NCBI GenBank assembly: GCA_963536495.1
Contig: CAUTAF010000003.1
Location: forward strand, 1-64,000
DNA: 64,000 nucleotides
Source: CAJPPJ01 sp963536495
GTDB lineage: Bacteria; Bacillota_I; Bacilli_A; RF39; UBA660
Direction of reading: 5' to 3'
The notes under the pieces were generated by a model. The model was not told the DNA's origin and did no database searches. It saw only the letters and a list, made by a program, of their open reading frames with translations. Made by a program: the position numbers and the translations under genes. Positions 53,262-60,687 of this stretch are shown here, piece by piece. Position 1 is the stretch's first letter; every line of letters begins with the position of its first letter.

Positions 53262-53460
53262 AAAAAAAGATGATACCTCATAAGGGCGAAATGCCGCGGT
53301 ACCACCTTAATTTATTACTCATTCATGTTAACGGTTTCTAACCGGCTTTAAACTAAAGCACATCAAAAGTGATTTAAATTAAAGGTTTTATTGATTCTCA
53401 CCAACCATCAACTCTCTTAAAAAACTAACTTTAATTTCGTCTTTCTCATCTGTTTTGATG
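53262..53460 (-). ncRNA. T-box leader (tRNA-Ile responsive) of ileS
   Basis: Minus strand stem I base CATCAAAA / TTTTGATG, specifier loop with ATC (Ile, 53371-53373) immediately before the 3' arm, and apical GATGGTTGGTGAGAATC. The T-box core is AAGGTGGTACCGCGG (GGTACC at 53298-53303). In the terminator GTGGTACC can pair with GGTATCAT before the T-run (53262-53268). The core region is nearly identical to that of the hisS T-box. Confidence 0.93.
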
Positions 53461-53465
53461 ATATT

Positions 53466-53494
53466 AATTTAGCATATTTAACTTACTTTTTCAA
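53466..53494 (-). promoter_or_regulatory. Promoter of the ileS T-box
   Basis: Minus strand -35 TTGAAA (53489-53494), 17-bp spacer, extended -10 TGCTAAATT (TAAATT at 53466-53471). Confidence 0.55.
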
Positions 53495-53497
53495 CTG

Positions 53498-54043
53498 TTA
53501 ATTATCTTTTGATAAAATCATTAAATAAGTATCTATATTAACTCCATTTTTTTGATAAGAATTACTAATTTTTTTATATTCTTTAAAGCCTATTTTTTTA
53601 GCAAATTCTTCTGATTTTTTATTTCCAGTATCATATCCTATAATTATATTAGAATATCCTTTATCAAATAAAAACTCTATTACTTTTCTAACAGATTCTG
53701 ACATATATCCTTTTCTCCAATAATCAGGATGCATATTAAAAGATAGTTCAATAGAATTAAGACTTTTAATTTCTCTATCAGCTGTTATATTTCCAATTGG
53801 AGTTTTTTCATCTAAAAAGATATACCAATCAAACATTTTTTCTTTAGCTATATCTTCATAATATTTTTTAGAATCTTCTCCTATAAAATCAATTGGTTTT
53901 TTAACTTTCTCTATTACTTCTTCCCCTGCTATTCCCCTACACTTAAGCATGTCATATTCATATACTTTAATTGAGTCTTTAGACGTCCCCTTTTTTAATA
54001 CTAGTCTTTTAGTATATAAAGTTTTTGTATCATATTTTTTCAT
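53498..54043 (-). CDS. GNAT-family N-acetyltransferase (RimJ/RimL-like)
   Basis: The 181-residue protein has the GNAT_3 pattern: TKRLVLKKGTSKDSIKVYEYD at the start, WYIFLDEKTPIGNITAD (about 72-88), LSFNMHPDYWRKGYMSESVRKVIEFLF (motif A region, acetyl-CoA loop, about 97-123) and GNKKSEEFAKKIGFKEY (about 145). Substrate unknown; RimJ/RimL relatives acetylate protein N-termini or small amines. Its ATG overlaps the gpmA stop by 4 bp. Confidence 0.9.
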   Translation of the reverse strand: MKKYDTKTLYTKRLVLKKGTSKDSIKVYEYDMLKCRGIAGEEVIEKVKKPIDFIGEDSKKYYEDIAKEKMFDWYIFLDEKTPIGNITADREIKSLNSIELSFNMHPDYWRKGYMSESVRKVIEFLFDKGYSNIIIGYDTGNKKSEEFAKKIGFKEYKKISNSYQKNGVNIDTYLMILSKDN

Positions 54044-54723
54044 GACAATTCATACTTTCTAATAAAGTTTAAATTATCATCTAATTCATATACTGTAAGA
54101 ACTCCAGTTTTAATTTCTAAATTAAGTATATCTTCATCACTAATATTTTCGATGTATTTTGCTAAACTTCTAAGTGAATTACCATGAGCTGCTATAAGTA
54201 TCACATCATTATTAACAAAAGAAGTTTTTATTACAGCTTCATAATAAGGAACTACCCTTTCTAAACATAACTTTAAACTTTCTCCAAGTGGTAGATTATC
54301 TATTCCTTTATATAATTCATCAAACTTAGGATTTCTTTTATCATCTTCACTTAGTAATGGTGGTAAAACTTCATAACTTCTTCTCCATAGTTTTACTTGT
54401 TCTTCTCCATATTTATTAGCAGTTTCTTCTTTATTTAATCCTTGTAAAGCTCCATAATGTCTTTCATTTAATCTATAATCTCTTATTACTGGTATTTTTA
54501 AATTATCATTATTTTCTAGAGTTAAAAATAATGTTTGATTAGCTCTTTTAAGTACAGATGTATATGCTATATCTATTTTTATATTATTTTTCTTTAATAT
54601 TTTTCCAGCATTTATTGCTTCTTCTTCACCTTTTGGACTTAAAACTACATCTGTCCATCCAGTAAAACGATTTTCTTTATTCCAAACACTTTCCCCATGT
54701 CTTAACATTATTAATTTTTTCAT
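54040..54723 (-). CDS. gpmA: 2,3-bisphosphoglycerate-dependent phosphoglycerate mutase
   Basis: Interconverts 3- and 2-phosphoglycerate in glycolysis. The 227-residue protein has the phosphohistidine motif LRHGESVWNKENRFTGWTDV (His near 8), RLNERHYGALQGLNKEE (about 82-98) and AAHGNSLRSL (about 174). Length and motifs match the cofactor-dependent class. Probably one operon with the downstream acetyltransferase. Confidence 0.96.
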   Translation of the reverse strand: MKKLIMLRHGESVWNKENRFTGWTDVVLSPKGEEEAINAGKILKKNNIKIDIAYTSVLKRANQTLFLTLENNDNLKIPVIRDYRLNERHYGALQGLNKEETANKYGEEQVKLWRRSYEVLPPLLSEDDKRNPKFDELYKGIDNLPLGESLKLCLERVVPYYEAVIKTSFVNNDVILIAAHGNSLRSLAKYIENISDEDILNLEIKTGVLTVYELDDNLNFIRKYELS

Positions 54724-54775
54724 TTTTTTAGATTCCTTGCTTTATTAATATTTTTTATATAAAATTTATCTATAC

Positions 54776-54852
54776 GCACCTATAACTCAGTGGATCAGAG
54801 TGTTTGGCTTCGAACCAAAAAGTCGGGAGTTCGAATCTCTCTAGGTGCTCCA
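54776..54852 (+). tRNA. tRNA-Arg (TCG)
   Basis: Cloverleaf on the plus strand beginning GCACCTATAACTCAG, anticodon loop CTTCGAA (stem TTTGG/CCAAA), T-arm GGGAGTTCGAATCTCTC, encoded CCA at 54850-54852. Acceptor GCACCTA / TAGGTGC is perfect. It is followed by its own terminator and faces tdk. Confidence 0.94.
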
Positions 54853-54862
54853 TTTAGAATTT

Positions 54863-54890
54863 AAAGTAACATTTATGTTACTTTTTTATT
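54863..54890. terminator. Bidirectional terminator between tRNA-Arg and tdk
   Basis: Hairpin AAAGTAACAT / ATGTTACTTT (54863-54883) with a T-run on the plus side. On the minus strand it lies directly after the tdk stop at 54886, with a short T/A run. Confidence 0.8.
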
Positions 54891-55458
54891 TTTCACCTTT
54901 TATATAGTGATAATGACATACTGCTATATATTTATCATTTCCACCAATATCTACTTGTTTACCTTCTTTTACTTTTTTACCATTTTCATCTACTCTCATA
55001 TTCATAATAGCTTTTTTATTACAGAATTTACAAACAGTTTCTATTTCATGTATTTCTTCTGCTAAACTCATAGCTGCTATTGTACCTTCAAATAAATTAT
55101 TTAAAAAGTCAACTTTTAAACCATAAGCAATAATCGGTATATTATGTTCTATTACAAAAAATTCTTTTAGTTTTTCTAACCATTCTTTTTTAAAAAACTG
55201 AACTTCATCAATTAATACACATACTGGATTATCTTTTAAATCACAAACTTTTTTAATATCTTCCATACTTGATATTGCTATTGCTTCTTTTGAATCTCCA
55301 GTTCTAGAAGTAACTTTACCTACTCCATAACGGTCATCTACTTTAGATGTTAAAACCAAAACTTTATCACCTCTAGAATTATAATTATATAAAGTTCTAA
55401 GTAACTCTTGAGATTTACCCGCTCCCATAGCTCCATACTTAAATTTAAATTTAGCCAT
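54886..55458 (-). CDS. tdk: Thymidine kinase
   Basis: Type II (TK1-like) thymidine kinase of 190 residues. P-loop GAMGAGKS (9-16), Walker-B-like VCVLIDEVQFF (about 82-92), lasso region with CKFCNKKA (Cys about 143 and 146) and the pair CHYH (about 182-185) that with it binds zinc. It salvages thymidine. Single gene facing tRNA-Arg; RBS GAGGTGAG. Confidence 0.96.
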   Translation of the reverse strand: MAKFKFKYGAMGAGKSQELLRTLYNYNSRGDKVLVLTSKVDDRYGVGKVTSRTGDSKEAIAISSMEDIKKVCDLKDNPVCVLIDEVQFFKKEWLEKLKEFFVIEHNIPIIAYGLKVDFLNNLFEGTIAAMSLAEEIHEIETVCKFCNKKAIMNMRVDENGKKVKEGKQVDIGGNDKYIAVCHYHYIKGEK

Positions 55459-55507
55459 AACTCACCTCTATTTTTATTATATATGTTTTTTTAGCTTTTT
55501 TAAACAA

Positions 55508-55534
55508 AGAAAAAACCCTTCACATAGAAGAGTT
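55508..55534 (-). terminator. Intrinsic terminator of the tRNA cluster
   Basis: Hairpin AACTCTTC / GAAGGGTT (55514-55534) followed by TTTTTTC on the minus strand, 13 bases after the last tRNA. Confidence 0.8.
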
Positions 55535-55546
55535 CAATTTCTTAAT

Positions 55547-55635
55547 TGGTGCCCAAGGCCGGACTTGAACCGGCACGAACGGTGAAGTTCCCAGGATTTT
55601 AAGTCCTGTGCGTCTACCAATTCCGCCACTCGGGC
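55547..55635 (-). tRNA. tRNA-Leu (TAA)
   Basis: Class II tRNA starting GCCCGAGTGGCGGAATTGG, anticodon loop CTTAAAA (stem CAGGA/TCCTG), long variable arm, encoded CCA. Last of six minus-strand tRNAs. Confidence 0.95.
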
Positions 55636-55637
55636 AA

Positions 55638-55713
55638 TGGTGCCTTGTTGGAGGCTCGAACTCCAGACCCCTTGATTAAAAGTCAAGTGCTCTACCGACT
55701 GAGCTAACAAAGC
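55638..55713 (-). tRNA. tRNA-Lys (TTT)
   Basis: Starts GCTTTGTTAGCTCAG, anticodon loop CTTTTAA (stem CTTGA/TCAAG), encoded CCA. Acceptor has one G-U pair. Confidence 0.95.
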
Positions 55714-55716
55714 AAC

Positions 55717-55792
55717 TGGCTGCCTCGATTAGATTCGAACTAATGTATGGAAGAGTCAAAGTCTTCTGCCTTTACCGCTTGGCTACGAGGCA
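55717..55792 (-). tRNA. tRNA-Gln (TTG)
   Basis: Starts TGCCTCGTAGCCAAGCGG with the U1-A72 pair usual for bacterial tRNA-Gln; anticodon loop CTTTGAC (stem GAAGA/TCTTC); encoded CCA after discriminator G. Confidence 0.95.
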
Positions 55793-55798
55793 AAAATA

Positions 55799-55882
55799 TG
55801 GTGGAGGGAGATGGATTCGAACCACCGAACCATAAGGAACTGATTTACAGTCAGCCGCGTTTAGCCACTTCGCTATCCCTCC
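55799..55882 (-). tRNA. tRNA-Tyr (GTA)
   Basis: Class II tRNA starting GGAGGGATAGCGAAGTGG, anticodon loop CTGTAAA, long variable arm, acceptor GGAGGGA / TCCCTCC, encoded CCA. Confidence 0.95.
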
Positions 55883-55889
55883 ATAAAAA

Positions 55890-55965
55890 TGGTGCCGAAA
55901 CCAGGACTTGAACCCGGAACCCACTGATTACAAATCAGTTGCTCTACCAATTGAGCCATTTCGGC
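55890..55965 (-). tRNA. tRNA-Thr (TGT)
   Basis: Starts GCCGAAATGGCTCAATTGG, anticodon loop TTTGTAA (stem ACTGA/TCAGT), acceptor GCCGAAA / TTTCGGC, encoded CCA. Confidence 0.94.
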
Positions 55966-55974
55966 ACTAATAAA

Positions 55975-56051
55975 TGGTGGGCGATTACGGACTCGAACCG
56001 CAGACCCCCTGCTTGTAAGGCAGGTGCTCTAACCAACTGAGCTAATCGCCC
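55975..56051 (-). tRNA. tRNA-Val (TAC)
   Basis: Starts GGGCGATTAGCTCAG, anticodon loop CTTACAA (stem CCTGC/GCAGG), encoded CCA. First tRNA of the cluster. It is the cognate of the GTA specifier in the valS T-box. Confidence 0.95.
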
Positions 56052-56087
56052 ATTTATTAGTCAATCTACAAGTGATTAACAATTAAG

Positions 56088-56116
56088 ATTATAATATGAT
56101 TCTTTTTTTTTTACAA
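56088..56116 (-). promoter_or_regulatory. Promoter of the six-tRNA cluster
   Basis: Minus strand -35 TTGTAA (56111-56116), 17-bp spacer, -10 TATAAT (56088-56093), about 35 bases before tRNA-Val. Confidence 0.7.
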
Positions 56117-56147
56117 TAGTTTTTTAACAATTTCTAAAAATAATTAA

Positions 56148-56172
56148 AAGGATAGTTTAAAACTACCCTTCT
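56148..56172 (-). terminator. Intrinsic terminator overlapping the ycgQ-like stop
   Basis: Near-perfect hairpin AGGGTAGTTT / AAACTATCCT on the minus strand, then TTTTAATT. The TAG at 56163-56165 is in the 5' arm. Confidence 0.75.
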
Positions 56173-56948
56173 TTTTTAATTAATTTATCGATAACTCCAC
56201 AATATTCATTACTTGTTCCATATGCAAAACAATCATAAACTTGTCTTTCTTCTTCTTTTACTTTTTCTATTTTTATAGCTTTTATAGCTATTGCATCTTC
56301 ACCTTTTTGATTTTTTGCTTTAACAAATACTCCTTTAATATCATAATACCCTGAGTCTTCTACTCTCATAGTATTATCAGATTTTACTGTAAATCCAACT
56401 AAAGTAGCATCTGCTGCACAACAAGTAATATAATATTTACCTATTGCAAAATAACCAATAGGTATATAACTTGCTTCTCTTACGACAAATCCCCTAATAT
56501 TAACTGTTTTACCATACCAATTTTTAGGATTATTATTTATTTCAAGAGAAGCTTCTACATAATTATAATCTTTTATAGTTAAATCTATATTATTAAGATC
56601 ATAATTACCAATATTTTTATTATCATCTTCTACTTCATTAAAAGTCAAACTAGTACTTTTATTTTTAATTACTTTTGTATCTAAAGTAGCGTCCCCTATA
56701 AAGAATAATGCTAGTATAGGAATAAAAAGCACTAAATTAAAAATTTTAAATTTTATTTTTTCTTCTTTCTTTTCTTTATCTTCTGTTAGTAGTAAATAAC
56801 TTGCTATAATTAAAAATATAAATACAGTTATTAAATTATAATTTATTATCTTTGGTGATAAAAATTTCTTAGTAAGATTTAAAAAATGTAATATGTAAAA
56901 TAACATAGAATACATTATTAAAATAATTGAATAATTTGTCTTTTTCAT
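56163..56948 (-). CDS. ycgQ: TIGR03943/YcgQ-like protein partner of the permease
   Basis: The 261-residue protein has three membrane helices (about 7-25, 35-53, 67-85) and a soluble OB-fold-like domain with the conserved IRGFVVREA (about 150-158), YITCCAADATLVGF (about 172-185) and the C-terminal GVFVKAKN. Bacterial YcgQ proteins are encoded next to YcgR permeases, and together they are thought to handle a metal or arsenical-type substrate, though the function is unproven. It overlaps the permease gene by 4 bp. Confidence 0.85.
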   Translation of the reverse strand: MKKTNYSIILIMYSMLFYILHFLNLTKKFLSPKIINYNLITVFIFLIIASYLLLTEDKEKKEEKIKFKIFNLVLFIPILALFFIGDATLDTKVIKNKSTSLTFNEVEDDNKNIGNYDLNNIDLTIKDYNYVEASLEINNNPKNWYGKTVNIRGFVVREASYIPIGYFAIGKYYITCCAADATLVGFTVKSDNTMRVEDSGYYDIKGVFVKAKNQKGEDAIAIKAIKIEKVKEEERQVYDCFAYGTSNEYCGVIDKLIKKEG

Positions 56949-57844
56949 ATTTTCACCACACTTACTACAACAAATATTGTTATAAAAATTAAAAATATTA
57001 ATGTAAATACAAATTTTTTCTTAAATCCTGACATTAAAACGATAGTATTTTTTATATCTATCATAGGTCCTAATAATAAATATGCAAGTATTGCTTTATC
57101 ATTAAAACTTCCCATCATACTTTTTGCAACAAATGAATCAGATGTTGAACATAAAGACATTAAGTAAGCAAAAATCATAAGTGATATAGTTGAAATAAGC
57201 TGATTACTAAATAAACTTGCAGGTATTAAGTTTTGCATTAAACTTGCAATTAATGCCCCTACTATTAGATATTTTAAAACATCAAACATATCTTCTATAG
57301 TATGTTTTAATATCATTTTTAAATCATTTTCTTCATGATCTATGTGACAAGAACAACAATGATTGTGATGTTCATGGTGATGTTCATGATCATGATTTAT
57401 TTCTTCTTCATCTTCTATCATAGGGTTTTTATCTTTATAAATAATCGCCATTATAATCGATACTATTAAAGATACAACTATTCCAAGTATAAATCTTAAA
57501 TAGAAGAAATTTAAATTTTTACTAAATGCCGTATATGTTGCAAATAGTACTACTGGATTAATTATTGGAGAAGATAACATAAACGATAAAATAACATTTA
57601 ATGGTACCTTCTTCTTTAATAATCTTCTTGCTATTGGTATAACAGCACAATCACATGCTGGTATAAAAAAACCTAATAAAACCCCCACAATCGCTGCTAA
57701 AAACTTATTTTTAGGTATAAGTTTAACAAATGTTTCCTCAGATACATATCTATCTATTACTGCAGATATAAGTGATCCAAGAAATAAAAAAGGTAAAGCT
57801 TCAAAAAAGATTGAAATAAAAATTATTATAATATTCTTAATCAT
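56945..57844 (-). CDS. ycgR: YcgR-like permease (UPF0718/DUF318) with His-rich loop
   Basis: The 299-residue protein has about eight membrane helices and the permease motif GFFIPACDCAVIPIARRLL (about 58-76), followed by FMLSSPIINPVVL. The family (PF03773) includes arsenical permeases. A cytoplasmic loop at about 147-172 has ten or more His and three Cys in the pattern HDHEHHHEHHNHCC, a likely metal-binding site not found in plain family members. It is coupled to the YcgQ-like gene by a 4-bp overlap and overlaps the pnp 3' end by 8 bp. Confidence 0.88.
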   Translation of the reverse strand: MIKNIIIIFISIFFEALPFLFLGSLISAVIDRYVSEETFVKLIPKNKFLAAIVGVLLGFFIPACDCAVIPIARRLLKKKVPLNVILSFMLSSPIINPVVLFATYTAFSKNLNFFYLRFILGIVVSLIVSIIMAIIYKDKNPMIEDEEEINHDHEHHHEHHNHCCSCHIDHEENDLKMILKHTIEDMFDVLKYLIVGALIASLMQNLIPASLFSNQLISTISLMIFAYLMSLCSTSDSFVAKSMMGSFNDKAILAYLLLGPMIDIKNTIVLMSGFKKKFVFTLIFLIFITIFVVVSVVKI

Positions 57845-60005
57845 TTTTTATTATTTTCTCCATTATCTTTTTTATTGGATTTTTTTCTTTTTCTTTTACT
57901 CTCAAATCTATTTTACCCTTTTTATCAAGACCTAGTACTTCTACATCTACTTTATCTCCTACACTAAATTTATCTTTAATGTTTTCAATTCTTTCTTTAG
58001 ATAATTTAGAAATATGTACTAAACCTTCCATTCCTTCCCAAAATTCTACTATACATCCAAAGTCTTTTATTTCTTTAATTACAGCAGGATATACTTTACC
58101 AAATTCTAGTTCTTTAACTATATTATCTATCATAGCTTTAGTCTTATCTATTATTTTCTTATCTTTATGATAAATTATAACTTTTCCAAAGTCATCGATA
58201 TCTATCTTAACTGCTTTAACATCGTTTACACTAATAACTCCACTAGCTTCTTGAATAATCTTAGTAATTGTTTCTCCACCTTTTCCGATAACTTCTTTTA
58301 TTTTTTCAGGTTTAATATTAAAGGTTAACATCTTAGGTGCATATTCACTTAATTCTTTTCTTGGTTCACTAATAGCAGATTTCATAACTTTTAATATCTT
58401 GATTCTTGCTTTTTTAGCTTCGTTTAATGCCTCAGTTAAAATTTCTTTTGTAATTCCTTTAATCTTAATATCCATTTGTAAAGCACATATACCGTTTTTT
58501 GTACCCGCTACTTTAAAGTCCATATCTCCTAAGTGATCTTCCATACCTTGAATATCAGTTAAAACAGTATAATCATCTCCACTAGTAATAAGTCCCATAG
58601 CGATACCTGCTACCATATCTTTAATAGGTACTCCAGCTGCCATTAATGACATACAACCAGCACAAATTGATGCTTGTGAACTACTTCCATTAGATTCTAA
58701 TATTTCACTAACAACTCTTATAGTATAAGGAAATTCTTCTTCACTAGGTATTACTTGAAGAAGTGCTTTTTCTCCAAGTGCACCATGACCTATTTCTCTT
58801 CTTCCAGGTGCTCCATATCTTCCAGTTTCACCTACTGAAAATTGAGGAAAGTTATAATGAAGAATAAATCTCTTACCTTCTTCTTCGCTAAGTCCATCTA
58901 ATATTTGATATTCATTTAATGCTCCAAGTGTCGTAATAGATAAACTTTGAGTTTCTCCTCTTGTAAAAAGTGCTGAACCATGAGTTCTAGGTAAGAAATC
59001 TACACTAGCAGATAAATCTCTTATCTCATCCATCTTTCTTCCATCAGGTCTTTTCTTTTCTTTTACAACAATATTTCTAAATAATTCGTATTCTAAATTA
59101 TTAAAAGTATTTTTATATTTTACTATAAGTTCATTTAATTCTTCTTCTGGAACATTCTTATTAGTTTCTTTTACATATTCAACTAATTTTTCTTCTATAG
59201 AAGATATAGCATCATATTTTTCTTGTTTTTCTTTAATTCTTAATGCTTTATCTAACTCATCTTTTACTTCATCTACTTTTTTAACTATATCTTCAGTAAT
59301 GATAAGTTTTTCATATTCCATCTTCTCTACTGCTAGTTCTTTAATTATTTTTTCTTCAAATTTAATTAATTCTTTTATAGCTTCATGACCAAACATAAGT
59401 GCTTCGATCATTTCATCTTCTTGTAATTCTTTAGCACTAGATTCAACCATATTTATAGCTTCTTTAGTACCAGCTACTGTTAAATATAATACTGATTTAT
59501 TTTGTTCTTCAATAGTTGGATTAATTATTAATTTATTATCTACTTTTCCTACTACTACAGATGCAATTGGTCCATTAAATGGTATCTTAGATAAACTAAC
59601 TGCAAGAGAAGATCCAAATGTTGCTGCAAGACGAGGATCACAATCTTGTTCAACTGATAATACTGTATTTACAATTTGGACACTATTTCTAAAATCTTCT
59701 GGAAAAAGTGGTCTCATAGGTCTATCTATCATTCTTGCTGCAAGTGTTGCTTCATCAGTTGGTCTTCCTTCTCTTTTAATAAATCCACCTGGTATTTTAC
59801 CTACTGAATAAAGTTTTTCTTGATAAAGTACTTGTAGTGGAAAAAAATCAGATAATAAATCCACTTTTTTAGCTACTACAGCACAACTTAAAACAACAGT
59901 ATCACCATATCTAATTAATACTGAACTATCAGCTTGTTTTGCTACTTCTCCTATTTCTACTTTTAAAGTTTTACCATAAAACTTTGTTTCATAAACTTTT
60001 TTCAT
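57837..60005 (-). CDS. pnp: Polynucleotide phosphorylase
   Basis: PNPase degrades RNA 3' to 5' using phosphate. The 722-residue protein has two RNase PH domains (about 5-210 and 310-540; the second with FSVGETGRYGAPGRREIGHGALGEKAL), a KH domain (about 550-610, VIGKGGETITKII) and an S1 domain (about 620-690, GLVHISKLSKERI). The start at 60005 follows AAGGAGAG; an in-frame start 27 bases earlier lacks support. It follows rpsO, the classical gene order, with a terminator between the two. Confidence 0.97.
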   Translation of the reverse strand: MKKVYETKFYGKTLKVEIGEVAKQADSSVLIRYGDTVVLSCAVVAKKVDLLSDFFPLQVLYQEKLYSVGKIPGGFIKREGRPTDEATLAARMIDRPMRPLFPEDFRNSVQIVNTVLSVEQDCDPRLAATFGSSLAVSLSKIPFNGPIASVVVGKVDNKLIINPTIEEQNKSVLYLTVAGTKEAINMVESSAKELQEDEMIEALMFGHEAIKELIKFEEKIIKELAVEKMEYEKLIITEDIVKKVDEVKDELDKALRIKEKQEKYDAISSIEEKLVEYVKETNKNVPEEELNELIVKYKNTFNNLEYELFRNIVVKEKKRPDGRKMDEIRDLSASVDFLPRTHGSALFTRGETQSLSITTLGALNEYQILDGLSEEEGKRFILHYNFPQFSVGETGRYGAPGRREIGHGALGEKALLQVIPSEEEFPYTIRVVSEILESNGSSSQASICAGCMSLMAAGVPIKDMVAGIAMGLITSGDDYTVLTDIQGMEDHLGDMDFKVAGTKNGICALQMDIKIKGITKEILTEALNEAKKARIKILKVMKSAISEPRKELSEYAPKMLTFNIKPEKIKEVIGKGGETITKIIQEASGVISVNDVKAVKIDIDDFGKVIIYHKDKKIIDKTKAMIDNIVKELEFGKVYPAVIKEIKDFGCIVEFWEGMEGLVHISKLSKERIENIKDKFSVGDKVDVEVLGLDKKGKIDLRVKEKEKNPIKKIMEKIIKND

Positions 60006-60020
60006 TTTCTCTCCTTTTAA

Positions 60021-60050
60021 TAAAAAAGACACTCAAAAAGTAAGTGTCTA
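60021..60050 (-). terminator. Intrinsic terminator overlapping the rpsO stop
   Basis: Hairpin AGACACTTACTTTTTGAGTGTCT (60027-60049) followed by TTTTTTA on the minus strand. The rpsO TAG is in the 5' arm, so attenuation before pnp is expected. Confidence 0.85.
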
Positions 60051-60317
60051 TTTTCTTAATCCTAAATCTTTTATAACTTTTCTATATCTATTAACATCTT
60101 TAGAAGCTAAATATTTAAGTAAGCTTTTTCTTTGTCCTACTTTCTTTAATAAACCTCTTTGTGAATGATAATCATGAATATTATTTTTCATGTGTTCAGT
60201 TAAACGGTTAATTTCTTCAGTTAATATTGCTATTTGGACTTCAGCTGAACCTGTATCTTTCTTAGATGTTTGAAATTTTTCCACTATTTCTTTCTTTTCT
60301 TCTTTTAATAAAGCCAT
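60048..60317 (-). CDS. rpsO: 30S ribosomal protein uS15
   Basis: The 89-residue protein is full length, with the conserved DTGSAEVQIAILTEEINRLTEH (about 21-42) and DYHSQRGLLKKVGQRKSLLKYL (about 49-70). uS15 binds 16S rRNA early in 30S assembly and commonly represses its own mRNA. A hairpin in its 5' leader is a candidate for that control. RBS AAAGGTAGG lies upstream. Confidence 0.97.
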   Translation of the reverse strand: MALLKEEKKEIVEKFQTSKKDTGSAEVQIAILTEEINRLTEHMKNNIHDYHSQRGLLKKVGQRKSLLKYLASKDVNRYRKVIKDLGLRK

Positions 60318-60350
60318 TTTTCTTTCCTACCTTTCTTTTCACTTTTAACC

Positions 60351-60381
60351 AAGTTTTAGTCGGAAAAACTCTAAAACCTCG
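60351..60381 (-). ncRNA. Candidate uS15 autoregulatory leader hairpin
   Basis: The minus strand reads GAGG, then TTTTAG, a loop and CTAAAACTT. AGGTTTTAG (60371-60379) pairs with CTAAAACTT (60351-60359), a nine-pair stem with one G-U pair and a loop of about eleven bases. It lies 34 bases before the rpsO ATG. S15 leaders of several types regulate rpsO in other bacteria; this one is inferred from location and structure only. Confidence 0.5.
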
Positions 60382-60396
60382 TTAAAGAACATTATT

Positions 60397-60425
60397 AATA
60401 TATAACATTTTTAAATTTTTTTCAA
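60397..60425 (-). promoter_or_regulatory. Promoter of rpsO
   Basis: Minus strand -35 TTGAAA (60420-60425), 17-bp spacer, -10 TATATT (60397-60402), giving a leader of about 73 bases. Confidence 0.65.
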
Positions 60426-60429
60426 GATA

Positions 60430-60687
60430 TTAAATCATTCTATCAAATATAGATAAATCTTCTTCTATTTTTTCTATATAGTCCTCACCTAGTTTTAATA
60501 TTAAATCATTTATTTTTTTCTTAAAATCTTCATCTAAAAACATAATTATATATCTTGTAAATATTTCATCTAATGATATAACATTTAAACTTTTTAAATA
60601 ATTATAATTATCTACTACAGTTTCTTTATTATCTATTAAATCTTTTTTTATAGAACTTCCATAAGTATCAACTATATCATCTATCAT
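60430..60687 (-). CDS. Small acidic helical protein, unknown
   Basis: The 85-residue protein is acidic and helical (FKKKINDLILKLGEDYIEKIEED) with no membrane segment. Not recognised. Its ATG shares a base with the ppaC stop region (overlap of 1 bp), so it is cotranscribed with the pyrophosphatase. The rpsO -35 lies just after its stop. Confidence 0.6.
   Translation of the reverse strand: MIDDIVDTYGSSIKKDLIDNKETVVDNYNYLKSLNVISLDEIFTRYIIMFLDEDFKKKINDLILKLGEDYIEKIEEDLSIFDRMI

Noticed and set aside
53246..53305. N-terminal extension of IleRS starting at an ATG at 53305
   Set aside because: It runs through the T-box core and terminator; the ATG at 53245 has a strong RBS and begins the conserved N-terminus.
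55547..56051. Repeat array or CRISPR
   Set aside because: The regular pattern is six consecutive tRNA genes, each with a distinct cloverleaf.
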